From: Pseudodesulfovibrio profundus
GTDB lineage: Bacteria > Desulfobacterota > Desulfovibrionia > Desulfovibrionales > Desulfovibrionaceae
Reading direction: 5' to 3'
Assembly: GCF_900217235.1 (NCBI RefSeq)
Contig: NZ_LT907975.1
Span: forward strand, 1,159,501 to 1,223,500
Length of the DNA stretch: 64,000 bases
Part shown: piece after piece, positions 17,324 through 26,530 of the stretch
How the letters are laid out: each line of letters begins with the position of its first letter
Numbering within the stretch: position 1 is the stretch's first letter
Notes under the pieces: generated by a model
What the model was told of the DNA's origin: nothing
Databases searched by the model: none
The model's input: only the letters and a program-made list of their open reading frames with translations
Translations under genes and position numbers: made by a program

Positions 17324-18553
17324 CTATTCCGCCTGCACATCGTCTTCATAGAGAGACGTGACTGTTTCCTGGTAGGCCCGAAGCAGCTCCGGCCGTTGCT
17401 CTTCGGACACGTTATGAACGGCGAGGCATCGTTCGAACACGTCGTCCACGTTCAGATCGTCGAGTGTTTCCTCTTCATGAATTTGTCCAAGCACACTGTT
17501 GATGATGCGGTTGTTCTTTATCCGGAGAATTTCCATTTGGGTGCTGGAAATCGCAGCCTCCAGGCGTTCACGCAGGTCGCTGATGACCTCAGTGCCGTCG
17601 TAAATGACTTCGAGCCAGCCTTGGGAGTCGGTTGCCGACAATTCAATGATGCGGTTTGAGATGCCTTTCCAGTCTCCCTTGATGCGCTCGAGCTTTTGAA
17701 ACACCGGTACGTCGATCAGCTGGACCGATGCAGCCGTGCTGTGGAACTCAACCTGGCAAACGCTCTTCTGCTGTTTTGCCTCTCCGAACCCCAAGGGTAG
17801 AGGAGAGCCGCTGTACCGAATGGTTTCGTAGCCGTTTACCTTTTGCGGGACATGGAGGTGCCCAAGCGCCAGGTAGTTGACGCAGGCTGGAAAAATCCCG
17901 GCTGTCACGTGAGCCAGAGAGCCGACATAGAGTTCGCGCACGCCATCACCATCGATGGTTTGTCCACCAGCGGTGAACAGATGCCCCGTGCTAACGATGG
18001 GAATATCGGCCCCGAGTTCCTCGCGCTTCTGTTCGGCCAAGGTGCCGACGGTGGCGTAATGAGTGCGGATGCCGTCAATCAATTTTCGCTCCTTGTCCTC
18101 GACGCTCTCACCCGCTTCCGCCACGCGGATATCCCTGTCGCGGAGGTAGGGCACGGCGCAGACAATCAATTCCGGAGCGTCCTGCTCATTACAGAGCACC
18201 AGCACTTCGTCTTCCGGGGATGCGGTGCTATTACCGACCACGTGGACATCAAGGGCCTTGAGCAGCTCCTTGGGAGCATTGAGGAAGGATGGGGAATCGT
18301 GGTTGCCCGCGACGACGACAACATGCCGACAGGATGAGGCGGCCACCCGGCACAGGAACCGGTAATAGAGCTCCTGGGCGCGATTGCTCGGAGCGCTGGT
18401 GTCAAAGACATCACCTGCCACCAGCAAGGCATCAATTTCATTCTGCTGAATGGTCTCAGCCAGCCAGGTTAGAAAAGCCTCGAACTCCTCGTAGCGTTTT
18501 CTGCCGTAAAGGGTGCGGCCGATATGCCAATCGGATGTGTGGAGGATTTTCAT
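17324..18553 (-). CDS. sbcD: SbcD exonuclease subunit (Mre11-like)
   Basis: 409 residues of the calcineurin-type phosphoesterase subunit of SbcCD. The start is ATG 18,553, chosen because AAGGAAG lies just upstream and the protein opens MKILHTSDWHIGRTLYG; the longer frame has no support. Metal-binding motifs are DWHIG, GDVFD, GNHD (residues ~82-85) and LGHLHVPQ. The gene appears intact, but its partner sbcC directly downstream is disrupted. ISe is inserted 34 bp upstream of the start and may separate it from its original promoter or upstream operon genes. Confidence 0.94.
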   Translation of the reverse strand: MKILHTSDWHIGRTLYGRKRYEEFEAFLTWLAETIQQNEIDALLVAGDVFDTSAPSNRAQELYYRFLCRVAASSCRHVVVVAGNHDSPSFLNAPKELLKALDVHVVGNSTASPEDEVLVLCNEQDAPELIVCAVPYLRDRDIRVAEAGESVEDKERKLIDGIRTHYATVGTLAEQKREELGADIPIVSTGHLFTAGGQTIDGDGVRELYVGSLAHVTAGIFPACVNYLALGHLHVPQKVNGYETIRYSGSPLPLGFGEAKQQKSVCQVEFHSTAASVQLIDVPVFQKLERIKGDWKGISNRIIELSATDSQGWLEVIYDGTEVISDLRERLEAAISSTQMEILRIKNNRIINSVLGQIHEEETLDDLNVDDVFERCLAVHNVSEEQRPELLRAYQETVTSLYEDDVQAE

Positions 18554-18586
18554 TGAGCTTCCTTTTCTAGCCAGGAAAACACCAAA

Positions 18587-19856
18587 GGAGACCTCTGCGC
18601 ATCCCCTTTTCGCGTCCGTGCCTTGCGCTCCGCACCCAATTTGATGTTCTGACCGCACCCCAGCTTGGGCTCATTCCCGGCCTTTTCCTGCCATTTCTGG
18701 CCGAAATGCCGGATTTTGGACGCACCTCTCCCTTCAGGCTCGCGCCAGTCGAACAGCTTTTTTCAAATTGAACGCCATGGCGAGGATGTGGAACTCTCCC
18801 TCCACCTTCTCACGACCCACGTATCGGGACCGAAAGAATGCGTAGCCACGTTTGAGTGTGCCGAAGGCCCGCTCGACTATTTGCCGAATGCTGCTGATGT
18901 CACGGTTGCGGGTCTTTTCGAAGTCTGTCAGCCTGCCGCCACGAGGCGTCTTGTCCATGGTTCCGTCCTCCAAATCGCGATCAAACAGAATGTCCCGGTT
19001 CTTCCCGCTGCAATAGCCCTTGTCCGCATAAACCCGTGCGCCGGGATCAAGGCCGACGCCATTCACGAGCCGCTCGAATTCGCCCGTGTCCGAATGGTTC
19101 GCGGGAGTGATGTGACCACAGAGCAGAAACCCGTCTCGACTGTCCGTCGCGGCATGGAGCTTGTAGCCGTAATAGGCCCGATTTCTCTTGCGGAGCCAGG
19201 CCGCCTCCTCGTCATCCGAATAGCTGACCCGGCAGTCCACCGGCCCATCCTGTTCTTCGGCGTCCTCGGAACGGTCCTCAGGCATCACGTCGATAACCTT
19301 GCGCGGCCGCCGCTGCGACTCGACTACCGAGGCGTCCACCACGGCTCCCTCACGGACAAGAAGCCCTTGTCCTTCAAGCTGGCGGTTAAGCATGTCGAGC
19401 AAGGAGTCCAGCACCTTCAGGCGGATCAAACCGTTACGGAAACGGCATATGGTGGTCTCGTCCGGCACGTCGTCCTCGATGGAAAAACCGGTAAATCTGA
19501 CAAAGGAGAGCCGGTCGAGCAGCGCCTGCTCCACGCCCGGATCACTCAGGTTGTACCAACGCTGCAAGAGCAGAATCTTGAACATCGCCAGAGGCGGATA
19601 GGCGGGATTGCCCACGGCGTTGGCCTTGCGCCTGATCTTCTTGCACAGAAAGGCGTTGATGGGCTGCCAGTCGATGAGTTCGTTGATCTCATCCAGAAAT
19701 GTGGTCTTGGTTCTGCGGTGCCCCAGGAAGTAATCACCCAACCGAGGTCCTTTCTGCCGAATAGCCATGCCTTCCTCCTTTGGATGGAGAAATAATAGCA
19801 TAATAAATCAAATAGTTAAAGAGTAAAAGTGTGGGATTTGCCGTGCAGAGGTCTCC
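18587..19856 (-). mobile_element. ISe, IS5-family insertion sequence (about 1,270 bp)
   Basis: Inverted repeats GGAGACCTCTGC occur at 18,587 and, complemented, end at 19,856. AAA is present on both outer sides, compatible with a 3-bp target duplication though ambiguous in A-rich sequence. One transposase gene lies on the minus strand. The element sits between the AAA ATPase gene and sbcD, so it does not break a gene but may break co-transcription. Confidence 0.88.
18734..19768 (-). CDS. ISe transposase (IS5 family, single frame)
   Basis: 344 residues from ATG 19,768, which has AAGGAGGAAGG directly upstream. It has an N-terminal DUF772-type domain (YPPLAMFKILLLQRWYNLSD, then VPDETTICRFRN) and a DDE_Tnp_1 domain. 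Catalytic residues lie in GAVVDASVVES (Asp), VYADKGYCSG (Asp) and RQIVERAFGTLK (Glu). Frame intact. Confidence 0.93.
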   Translation of the reverse strand: MAIRQKGPRLGDYFLGHRRTKTTFLDEINELIDWQPINAFLCKKIRRKANAVGNPAYPPLAMFKILLLQRWYNLSDPGVEQALLDRLSFVRFTGFSIEDDVPDETTICRFRNGLIRLKVLDSLLDMLNRQLEGQGLLVREGAVVDASVVESQRRPRKVIDVMPEDRSEDAEEQDGPVDCRVSYSDDEEAAWLRKRNRAYYGYKLHAATDSRDGFLLCGHITPANHSDTGEFERLVNGVGLDPGARVYADKGYCSGKNRDILFDRDLEDGTMDKTPRGGRLTDFEKTRNRDISSIRQIVERAFGTLKRGYAFFRSRYVGREKVEGEFHILAMAFNLKKAVRLARA

Positions 19857-19948
19857 AAAGACACAAAATATTTTGGAACCACGAATCCATACCAATGGAC
19901 ACAGAGTTTTGAACCAAGGCAAACACGGAATTGCACGGAAGAAAGATG

Positions 19949-21481
19949 CTAAGCATTTTGTTTCCCAACGATAAATGTTCGCATTTCACTTATGGATTGC
20001 CGTAGTTCTTCGGTTGTGAATCTCTGATTATGGGCGTTTTCAGGGTGATGGATCTGATGGCGGATATACTCGCTGAGAATTTTTTGCTCTTGCTGTGTCT
20101 GCCCAGTCCGCATAAGTCGTGTATATGACCTTGTTAGCTTGCCATCTTTGAAATCAGAAAGCCATCCTTCGCTCTCAATGTATCCATATAGCTCATTGTG
20201 ATAGCCTTCGTCTGATTCATTGAAGGCAAGAAAGTTTACTTCGTTGAGTGACGGGTAAGGCAAATTATGTCTTTCAACAGTGATAACCTCTTTGATCTGT
20301 TCACCTTTGATTAACTTCAAATGTTCAAAATCCAACATTTTGACAATCGCAGGGCTATGAGTCGTCAAAATGAGCTGGGTGTATTGGCCTTTAGACATCT
20401 CAATAAAAGCATCAATGAGTTTTTTCTGATGATCAGGGTGCTGTGATGTTTCTGGTTCCTCAATTGCGTATATGATGTCAGGAACATTTTTTTCAGTTTT
20501 TCTTCTCTCGGCTTCAGCTCTGAAAAAATTTAGTAAAATAAGCCTTTTCACACCGCTTCCACGCTTGTTGATAGGGATATCTTCATCGCCTGAAATAGAG
20601 ACATTTTTAAAAACATCAGCCCATTTCAGAGCCTCCGCAGGAGGGAAGACCGGATTCAGGCTGTTTGCAATTTCTGGGTTCATCTCTTTCAGTTTTTCCA
20701 GCGTTCGACCAGCGACTTCTTTAAGTTTGGAGTCAACTTCCATTGCAATTTGATTGAGCGAATCTTGAATAGATGTGCCCTTCAATATTTCTTGAACAGC
20801 CAGTTTCATGGGGTCTTGAATTTCGCTGTCGCCATCACTATTCTTTCGATCAGACTGAAAGAGAGAATACAGAGGCATATAATTTTTTAGCTGATCCCAA
20901 ATGTTCTTTGCGTCTTCTTTGGTTACATCTATTTCAACATCGCTAAGTTGGAGTTCATCCGAATAATGCGACCAAATGGCTTTGCGCATGACGGCATTTT
21001 TCTTTTCATCATCACAGGGAATCGATTCTTTCCTAATGATCGCTTGCAAATCTTTTTGCTTTTTGAGTAGCAAATCAGCACAATCTGGGTTCGAGGGATG
21101 ATAAGCCTTTACAGATACCTTTTCCTTTCCAGCATTAGGGTAGGTTTTTAGGATCTCCAGTTTGCCTTGTCTATTTAGCAAATACTCATCTTGAAGCGTT
21201 GTTGCATTTGTACTGTCAATTACCAAACTGGTCGGCAATTCCTCAAAAACAACAGCAATGCAGATAGCACTATTCCCCTCAGCAAGACCCTGTTTGTTGA
21301 TGTCTTCCTTATCCAGTTTTATGACCCCCTTGCCTTCATTGAAGAACACATCAAGCACCTCAAGGACAGTTGATTTACCAACATCATTTTTTCCAACAAA
21401 CACAGTCAAGTTGTTCAAATCAATGGATATCTCTTCTTTGTAGCCTCGAAAGTTTGCAATTTTAACCTGTGATATTTTCAT
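19949..21481 (-). CDS. AAA (OLD/RecF-like) ATPase with HEPN-like R-x4-H tail
   Basis: A 510-residue ABC-type ATPase of the kind found in abortive-infection systems. Walker A is FVGKNDVGKST (28-38), a signature-like GSGVKRL lies near 318, Walker B is AIEEPETSQHP (near 350) and the H-loop is LTTHSPAIV. No Toprim motif is seen, unlike OLD nucleases. The C-terminus carries EYIRHQIHHPENAHN (471-485), including R474-x4-H479, the spacing of HEPN RNase active sites. RNA cleavage is therefore a hypothesis. It lies between the res gene (about 220 bp upstream) and ISe, in the presumed operon. Intact start with Met-Lys-Ile-Ser at 21,481. Confidence 0.8.
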   Translation of the reverse strand: MKISQVKIANFRGYKEEISIDLNNLTVFVGKNDVGKSTVLEVLDVFFNEGKGVIKLDKEDINKQGLAEGNSAICIAVVFEELPTSLVIDSTNATTLQDEYLLNRQGKLEILKTYPNAGKEKVSVKAYHPSNPDCADLLLKKQKDLQAIIRKESIPCDDEKKNAVMRKAIWSHYSDELQLSDVEIDVTKEDAKNIWDQLKNYMPLYSLFQSDRKNSDGDSEIQDPMKLAVQEILKGTSIQDSLNQIAMEVDSKLKEVAGRTLEKLKEMNPEIANSLNPVFPPAEALKWADVFKNVSISGDEDIPINKRGSGVKRLILLNFFRAEAERRKTEKNVPDIIYAIEEPETSQHPDHQKKLIDAFIEMSKGQYTQLILTTHSPAIVKMLDFEHLKLIKGEQIKEVITVERHNLPYPSLNEVNFLAFNESDEGYHNELYGYIESEGWLSDFKDGKLTRSYTRLMRTGQTQQEQKILSEYIRHQIHHPENAHNQRFTTEELRQSISEMRTFIVGKQNA

Positions 21482-21553
21482 TTGGACACTATCCTTGTTC
21501 GTGCGTTTTATGCTTTTCGAGGTTGTAACTGGCTGTTGATTTTGCTTATCAGT

Positions 21554-21712
21554 TCAATGGCCATTGTCAGTTCCCGTGGTTTTAATAAATGTCACCTCGA
21601 ACGCCTTGCGTGAGAGGTCTTGCTGCACGCGATTGGTGAAAGTGAAGGCATCGTTCATCTCGTCGTGCTGAAAGATGTCGAGGCCTCGATTAAATGAGAT
21701 TATCCAGTCCTG
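21554..21712 (-). pseudogene. C-terminal fragment resembling the MIT_C (PLD-like) domain
   Basis: An open frame without a usable start encodes [20 protein letters not shown]… to …RKAFEVTFIKTTGTDNGH and a stop at 21,554. The pattern W-I-x3-RGLD-F-x(n)-F-x(n)-R-x(n)-T matches, from memory, the C-terminal end of MITD1-type MIT_C domains, also known as stand-alone domains in bacteria. It overlaps the last codons of res in another frame. Either a gene lost its front part or res once read into it. Similarity is by eye only. Confidence 0.5.
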
Positions 21713-24700
21713 GGAGGCCCTCCAACGACCTCCATAAGCTTGCTGTAGCTATTGACCACGTCAAACTTGACGTTGTCAGAATTGATTTTGCTGTTGATCT
21801 CATCGAAGAATTTACGGGCGCATTTGATTTTGACTGCTTCAACTTCTCGCAATTCCATGCTGGACATCGATCCTTTGGTCTCGGCGACGAAGTATACATG
21901 CTTGACCACGCCTTCCTTGAAGGAAATTGCCCAGTCTGGGTTGTAGTTGCCTACGGGGGTAGGGATGGAAAAGCCCTTCGGAAGCTTGGCGTAGACAACA
22001 ACTTCGGAGCTGGTGTCGAGTTCTCCGACAAAGGTTCGTTCAACCTTTGAGTCGGTGATGACGTAATCGTAGATATGGCGCTTCAGCGGATGGCCGGCCT
22101 TGCTGAAGTCCTGCTTGGATTGAGCATCAGTGAAGATGTCGATGTCGTGAGTTTCTGCCGTTGCATCGTAGCTCAAGTGCTCGATGATGACTGTGGCTTT
22201 TTGCTCCTGGATGTGACGTGAGACTTCGGAAATGAAGCTTTCAGGGTTCGTTCTAAACAGGGCGAAAACGGGTTTCTTCAGGTCGGCCAGGATGGTGGCC
22301 ACCGTCCTTCTGGTCAGCTGAACATTATCGACGATTTTTCCTATCAGGTCGTACTTCACGGCGGAGTGGACAGATATGGTGCTGTTTTCCGTCGATGTTT
22401 CGACAACCTTGAAACTTTCTCCGGATTTCATCTGATCGTGGTTGATTTCATCTGCCTGGATGCCGTGCTGGATGGTGTATTGAAGTGGGGTGACGTTTAA
22501 CTCGGCGTTGAGGGTGGCCACACACTTTTCGATCAACTCCGCACTGTCGAAGTGTACCGTGTATGCCGCTTTGCGATTAATTCGATTCCAGAGTTCCTTG
22601 AATTCCTTCTTTTCGAAGTTGGAATTCAGGGGGTTGCACTTGTTGCCTCGGTCGTTCTCAACCTGCGGCAGTTTCGCATCACTGTATACGCTGTCGATCA
22701 GCTGAAAGACTTGGCCCTTGTATGGCTGTAGCTCATCAGGGAGAGGTGCCAAAGTCCCATCCTTCACAGCCTCGAAATAGGGCTGGGCGATGTTGTCATT
22801 GTCATCGGTGTAATCATTTTTGACTAGGTAGCGGTATATCTGCTTGGCCATTTTAGGCGTAACTTCGATGTTTCCGCCATCACCAGGCAGGATCTTGCCT
22901 TCGAAGTAATCTGCATTCGCCACCCTTGGGCGTTCGGAAAGAGATTCGCTGATATCTCGTTGCAGGGCGGTTACGAAGTCCTTGTAGCTCTCGCTGGCAA
23001 CAACGGTGAGGACGTTAGTCTGATGGACGGTCGCCGGATTGTCCTGGCGTTCCCCAAGCTGGTTGACGGCGATGCGGAGTCCACGGCCGACTTCCTGGCG
23101 TCTGGATATGGTGTTGTCGCTGTGTTTCAGTGTGCAGATGACGAAGACGTTGGGGTTGTCCCAGCCTTCACGCAGTGCGGAGTGCGAGAAGATAAAACGG
23201 GTCGGTTCCTGGAATGAAAGGAGTTGTTCCTTGGCCTTGAGGATCAGGTCGTAGGCGCTTTGGTCTGTGCTTTCAATTCGCTCACTTTGCGTAGTAGAAA
23301 GGGCGTCGACCATCCTTCCCTTCTTGTCGATGGAGAAGTAGCCGTTGTGCGTTCTGCTGACAGGGATGCTATCCAGGTGTTTTCTGTATTTCTCGTTCAG
23401 AAGGAGGTCCCGTTTCAACTCGGCAAGAGTGGCTTCGTATTCCTCCTCGAAAATCATGGCGTATTCACCTCGCTCTTCACCTAATTCGGTGTAGAGGCGG
23501 TACTTGGCCACCTCGTCGATGAAGAAGAGCGTCAGGACCTTGATGCCTTGCTGGAAAAGTCGTTGTTCCTTTTCGAAGTGGGCCTTGATGGCTTCCCGGA
23601 TTTGGATTCTTCGCAAGGCCATTTCGTTCACGTCGCCGGTGGCTTCTCCTGCGGTCAGTTGATGGCCGTTGGTGAATTCCACCGTGTCCGTGATGGCGTT
23701 GATATCAGCGATGACGAACCCTCTGTACTGGTCCAGTCCCCCGGATAGGTCGTAAAGGTTATCGCCTTTACCAAACTTCTTGATTTTGCGCTTGATGCCA
23801 CTGGTTTCCTGTATCTCGATTTCGATTCGGGCCACCGGTGCCTGACGAGAAACTTCAATGCTTTCCAGATACAGGTAAGCGTTAGTCCCGGTCAGCCCTT
23901 TTACGGAAATTCCACGGACGGCTATTTTTTTAACTAGCTTTTGGTTGTAGGCATCCAGTGCGTCCAGGCGATGTACCTTGTTGTGCTGGGTCTTGTGGGT
24001 CGCCGAATAGCGGAGGATGAAAAGCGGGTTGAACTCCTTGAGGGAATTCAGGGTGTTTCTCCCTTCCATTTTTTGAGGCTCGTCAAGAATCAGGATAGGC
24101 CTGTTCGCCTTGATGACGTCGATGGGGCGGCGGCTCTGGAAATCGTCCAGCTCTTCATAGATGCGACGGTTGTCCTTGCCCCTGGCATTGAAGGCCTGGA
24201 CGTTGATGATCATGACGTTGATACCGGCGTCAGATGAAAAGCTCTCCAGGTTGTGGAGTTGTTTGGAGTTGTAGATGAAAGACTTGATCTTTTTCCCGTA
24301 TATTTCCTGGAAGTGATCAGCTGTGATTTCAAAGGATTTATCGACACCTTCACGGATGGCGATGCTCGGCACCACGATGATGAACTTTGTCCAGCTGTAC
24401 AGCTTGTTCATCTCGAAGATTGTTTTGATGTAGCAGTAGGTCTTGCCAGTACCCGTTTCCATCTCGATGTCCAGGTTCAGGGGGGAAATGGCATTTTGGA
24501 TCAATGCACTGGACTGGGGAAGATTTTGGAGCCGCTGGACCTCTTGGATATTTTTAAGAATTTGTGCGTCTGTGAGGGCTATGTCAGCGTTCTTGAAACC
24601 GGCACTTTCAAGTTGGGGCGCCTTTTTCTTCGAATATCCGGGATCAATGCGGTATTGGATGCCCGAGGTGTCTGGCTGTCCTTTGAAGCAGTCCACGACT

Positions 24701-24750
24701 GCATCGACGGCCCTGGTTTGGTAGGCCTGTTTTTTGAATTGGAGTTTCAT
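21700..24750 (-). CDS. res: Type III restriction endonuclease subunit Res
   Basis: 1,016 residues with the full layout of a type III Res. It has SF2 helicase motifs Walker [10 protein letters not shown] (97-105), [10 protein letters not shown] (Walker B, about 227), RYSATH and QEVGRGLRI (motif VI, about 575), then a C-terminal PD-(D/E)xK nuclease with NPDWAI (about 940) and FVAETKG (about 954). Res needs Mod to recognise DNA and to cut. It starts 11 bp after the Mod stop, the normal mod-res order. Because Mod is destroyed, Res is probably inactive and is kept, if expressed, only by chance. Confidence 0.95.
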   Translation of the reverse strand: MKLQFKKQAYQTRAVDAVVDCFKGQPDTSGIQYRIDPGYSKKKAPQLESAGFKNADIALTDAQILKNIQEVQRLQNLPQSSALIQNAISPLNLDIEMETGTGKTYCYIKTIFEMNKLYSWTKFIIVVPSIAIREGVDKSFEITADHFQEIYGKKIKSFIYNSKQLHNLESFSSDAGINVMIINVQAFNARGKDNRRIYEELDDFQSRRPIDVIKANRPILILDEPQKMEGRNTLNSLKEFNPLFILRYSATHKTQHNKVHRLDALDAYNQKLVKKIAVRGISVKGLTGTNAYLYLESIEVSRQAPVARIEIEIQETSGIKRKIKKFGKGDNLYDLSGGLDQYRGFVIADINAITDTVEFTNGHQLTAGEATGDVNEMALRRIQIREAIKAHFEKEQRLFQQGIKVLTLFFIDEVAKYRLYTELGEERGEYAMIFEEEYEATLAELKRDLLLNEKYRKHLDSIPVSRTHNGYFSIDKKGRMVDALSTTQSERIESTDQSAYDLILKAKEQLLSFQEPTRFIFSHSALREGWDNPNVFVICTLKHSDNTISRRQEVGRGLRIAVNQLGERQDNPATVHQTNVLTVVASESYKDFVTALQRDISESLSERPRVANADYFEGKILPGDGGNIEVTPKMAKQIYRYLVKNDYTDDNDNIAQPYFEAVKDGTLAPLPDELQPYKGQVFQLIDSVYSDAKLPQVENDRGNKCNPLNSNFEKKEFKELWNRINRKAAYTVHFDSAELIEKCVATLNAELNVTPLQYTIQHGIQADEINHDQMKSGESFKVVETSTENSTISVHSAVKYDLIGKIVDNVQLTRRTVATILADLKKPVFALFRTNPESFISEVSRHIQEQKATVIIEHLSYDATAETHDIDIFTDAQSKQDFSKAGHPLKRHIYDYVITDSKVERTFVGELDTSSEVVVYAKLPKGFSIPTPVGNYNPDWAISFKEGVVKHVYFVAETKGSMSSMELREVEAVKIKCARKFFDEINSKINSDNVKFDVVNSYSKLMEVVGGPPRTG

Positions 24751-24761
24751 TTGAGCCGTCC

Positions 24762-25240
24762 TTAAATGGTCTTCACTTCGGTGTGCGGGCTCATGAGCTT
24801 GAATATCTGTTGGATATTAATCTTGACGCTGTCATCTTTGAACCCGGCATCACGGAAGACTATCCGGAGCGGTTCACGCTTTGCCAACTCCTTGCAGAAA
24901 TCTTCGGTGACTTCTCCATTCTTGGCGAAACAAGCGGCAAGGGCATTCCCATCCACGAAGAAGACCTCGTTGCCTTTGATGGTCTCTCTGCCGACAGGCA
25001 GGGTTAGGTCGACGCCCCAATCAAGGAGGACTTGGAAGAGGAGGTCTTCGGGTGACCTGTCAGTTTTGATGTTGCCCTGCATTTGGGCAACCATATCTTG
25101 GGTGAATTTATCTGGGCGGTAGTAAATGTCCGCCATGTTGCTTGAATCAATTTTGAGAACACGGAATCCGATGTCTAGGTCTGTGGCGGTAACTCCTTTT
25201 TCTTTTTTGATTTTTTTACCTGCACGGCGAATACGTTCTT
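24762..25240 (-). pseudogene. mod: Type III DNA methyltransferase Mod, C-terminal remnant (~159 codons)
   Basis: The frame enters from the ISa copy 2 end at 25,240 with ERIRRAGKKIKKEKG and DIGFRVLKIDSSNM, then TDRSPEDLLFQVLLDWGVDL, VFFVDGNALAACF and a terminal [14 protein letters not shown]. All are typical of the last third of type III Mod. It ends 11 bp before res. The N-terminal remnant is at 8,711-8,927 on the opposite strand, so an inversion separates them. The central catalytic region is absent from the window. Confidence 0.92.
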
Positions 25241-25301
25241 AGAAGTGGCCTCGGTTCTTCGGACCACTGAGCGACGATTTTAAGGTGGACACGTTTACGA
25301 G

Positions 25302-26183
25302 CTACGCCGCTCTTTCGTTCCAGGCCAGAGGGGGTACCCCCTCTGGCCTGGAACGGTTCTGATATATCTCCATCGGCTTCTTGCCGTCAAAAGCAAAATG
25401 CGGACGTCGATTGTTGTAGAAATCGAACCACCAAGCCAAGGCTTGCCGCAGTTCGCTTCCGGTTCCCATCTCACGCAGGTAAGCACATTCATATTTCAAC
25501 GAACGCCACAGACGCTCGATCATCACATTATCCATCCATCGGCCTCGACCGTCCATGGAGATACGAATTCCAGCCTCTCTGAGCGTCCGTGTGAACTCGT
25601 AGCTGGTGAACTGTGATCCCTGGTCGGTGTTGAAGATTTCCGGCACCCCATAACGATTCAGGGCTTCTTCCAAGGCAGACACGCAGAAATCAGCATCCAT
25701 CGTGTTTGAGAGCCTCCACGACAGGACGGCCCGACTGTGCCAGTCCATGACCGCCACAAGGTATAAGAAGCCGCGTGTCATGGGGATATACGTGATGTCG
25801 GCACACCAAACCTGATTGGGCTTCGTAATCGCCTTGTGCCGCAGCAAATACGGATACGTCTTATGTTGCGGATGCGGATGGCTTGTCTTTGGCTTTTGGT
25901 AAATCGCCATCAGGCCCATTTTACGCATCAGACGTCGTACCCGTTCACGACCGACCCTTTGCCCTTCGTCTCGTAGGGTATTACGCATCTGTCTGGAACC
26001 GAAAAACGGCAGCTCCATAAACAACTCATCGATTCGGCGCATAAGGGCCAGGTTGGCCGGAGATTCGCCGATCGGTTCGTAGTAGTACGTCGATCGGTAC
26101 AGCTTGAGAATTCGGCATTGCCGCCGGATACTGAGCTCGGGGTGAGTCTTGTCGACCACCTCTCGCCTTCGCTCACAGCTCAA
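25302..26183 (-). CDS. ISa copy 2 transposase OrfB
   Basis: Identical in amino-acid sequence to the OrfB of copy 1 (293 residues), with the DDE residues intact and the same 4-base overlap with orfA. Identity of the two copies indicates recent duplication or ongoing gene conversion. Confidence 0.93.
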   Translation of the reverse strand: MSCERRREVVDKTHPELSIRRQCRILKLYRSTYYYEPIGESPANLALMRRIDELFMELPFFGSRQMRNTLRDEGQRVGRERVRRLMRKMGLMAIYQKPKTSHPHPQHKTYPYLLRHKAITKPNQVWCADITYIPMTRGFLYLVAVMDWHSRAVLSWRLSNTMDADFCVSALEEALNRYGVPEIFNTDQGSQFTSYEFTRTLREAGIRISMDGRGRWMDNVMIERLWRSLKYECAYLREMGTGSELRQALAWWFDFYNNRRPHFAFDGKKPMEIYQNRSRPEGVPPLAWNERAA

Positions 26184-26464
26184 ATTTTGGCGAAGGCTTG
26201 TTGCAAAAAATCCTTCTCCACCGTGAGCTGGCCAATCTTGGCGTGAAGCTCCTTGATCTGGGCCCCGTTATCCTGACGGCCGACGGCCTTGCCTGAAAAG
26301 GACGCCACGATCCCTTCCTTGGCCTGCTTCTTCCACTGGGAAACCTGATTGGGGTGTACGCCGTACTTGCTGGCGAGTTCCGACAGGGTGTGTTCCCCGG
26401 ACAGGGCATCCAGGGCGACTCGGGCTTTGAATTCCGCGCTGAAACGTTTTCTCGTCTTGGACAT
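26180..26464 (-). CDS. ISa copy 2 OrfA
   Basis: 94 residues, identical to the OrfA of copy 1. The HTH (FSAEFKARVALDAL) and downstream helix are intact. It reads toward orfB on the minus strand. Confidence 0.93.
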   Translation of the reverse strand: MSKTRKRFSAEFKARVALDALSGEHTLSELASKYGVHPNQVSQWKKQAKEGIVASFSGKAVGRQDNGAQIKELHAKIGQLTVEKDFLQQAFAKI

Positions 26465-26530
26465 GAATTGCCTCCTTCGGGCAGTTTATGTCCACCTTAT
26501 CGAGTGGTCCAGTTTTCCGAGGCCACTTCT

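Larger units (their letters stand above)
25241..26530 (-). mobile_element. ISa copy 2, IS3-family insertion sequence (1,290 bp)
   Basis: Same length, inverted repeats and proteins as copy 1, in the same orientation. Flanking bases do not match (CTT before 25,241, CGG after 26,530). The left flank is Mod and the right flank is an unrelated ATPase gene; both are truncated at the IS end. This is the pattern left by an IS-mediated deletion or inversion or by recombination between copies, not by a simple insertion. Confidence 0.95.

Noticed and set aside
1415-25240. Assignment to BREX, DISARM, Zorya or Dnd systems
   Set aside because: There is no PglZ/BrxC, DUF1998 helicase, MotAB-like pair or Dnd genes. 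The recognisable core is a type III Mod/Res with SNF2 and DUF4391.
125-26530. The two identical ISa copies as ends of a ~26-kb composite transposon
   Set aside because: Copy 1 has its own GTC duplication inside a single gene, and the outer flanks of the pair do not form a duplication. Copy 2 sits at a junction of two truncated genes. The data fit independent insertion plus rearrangement.
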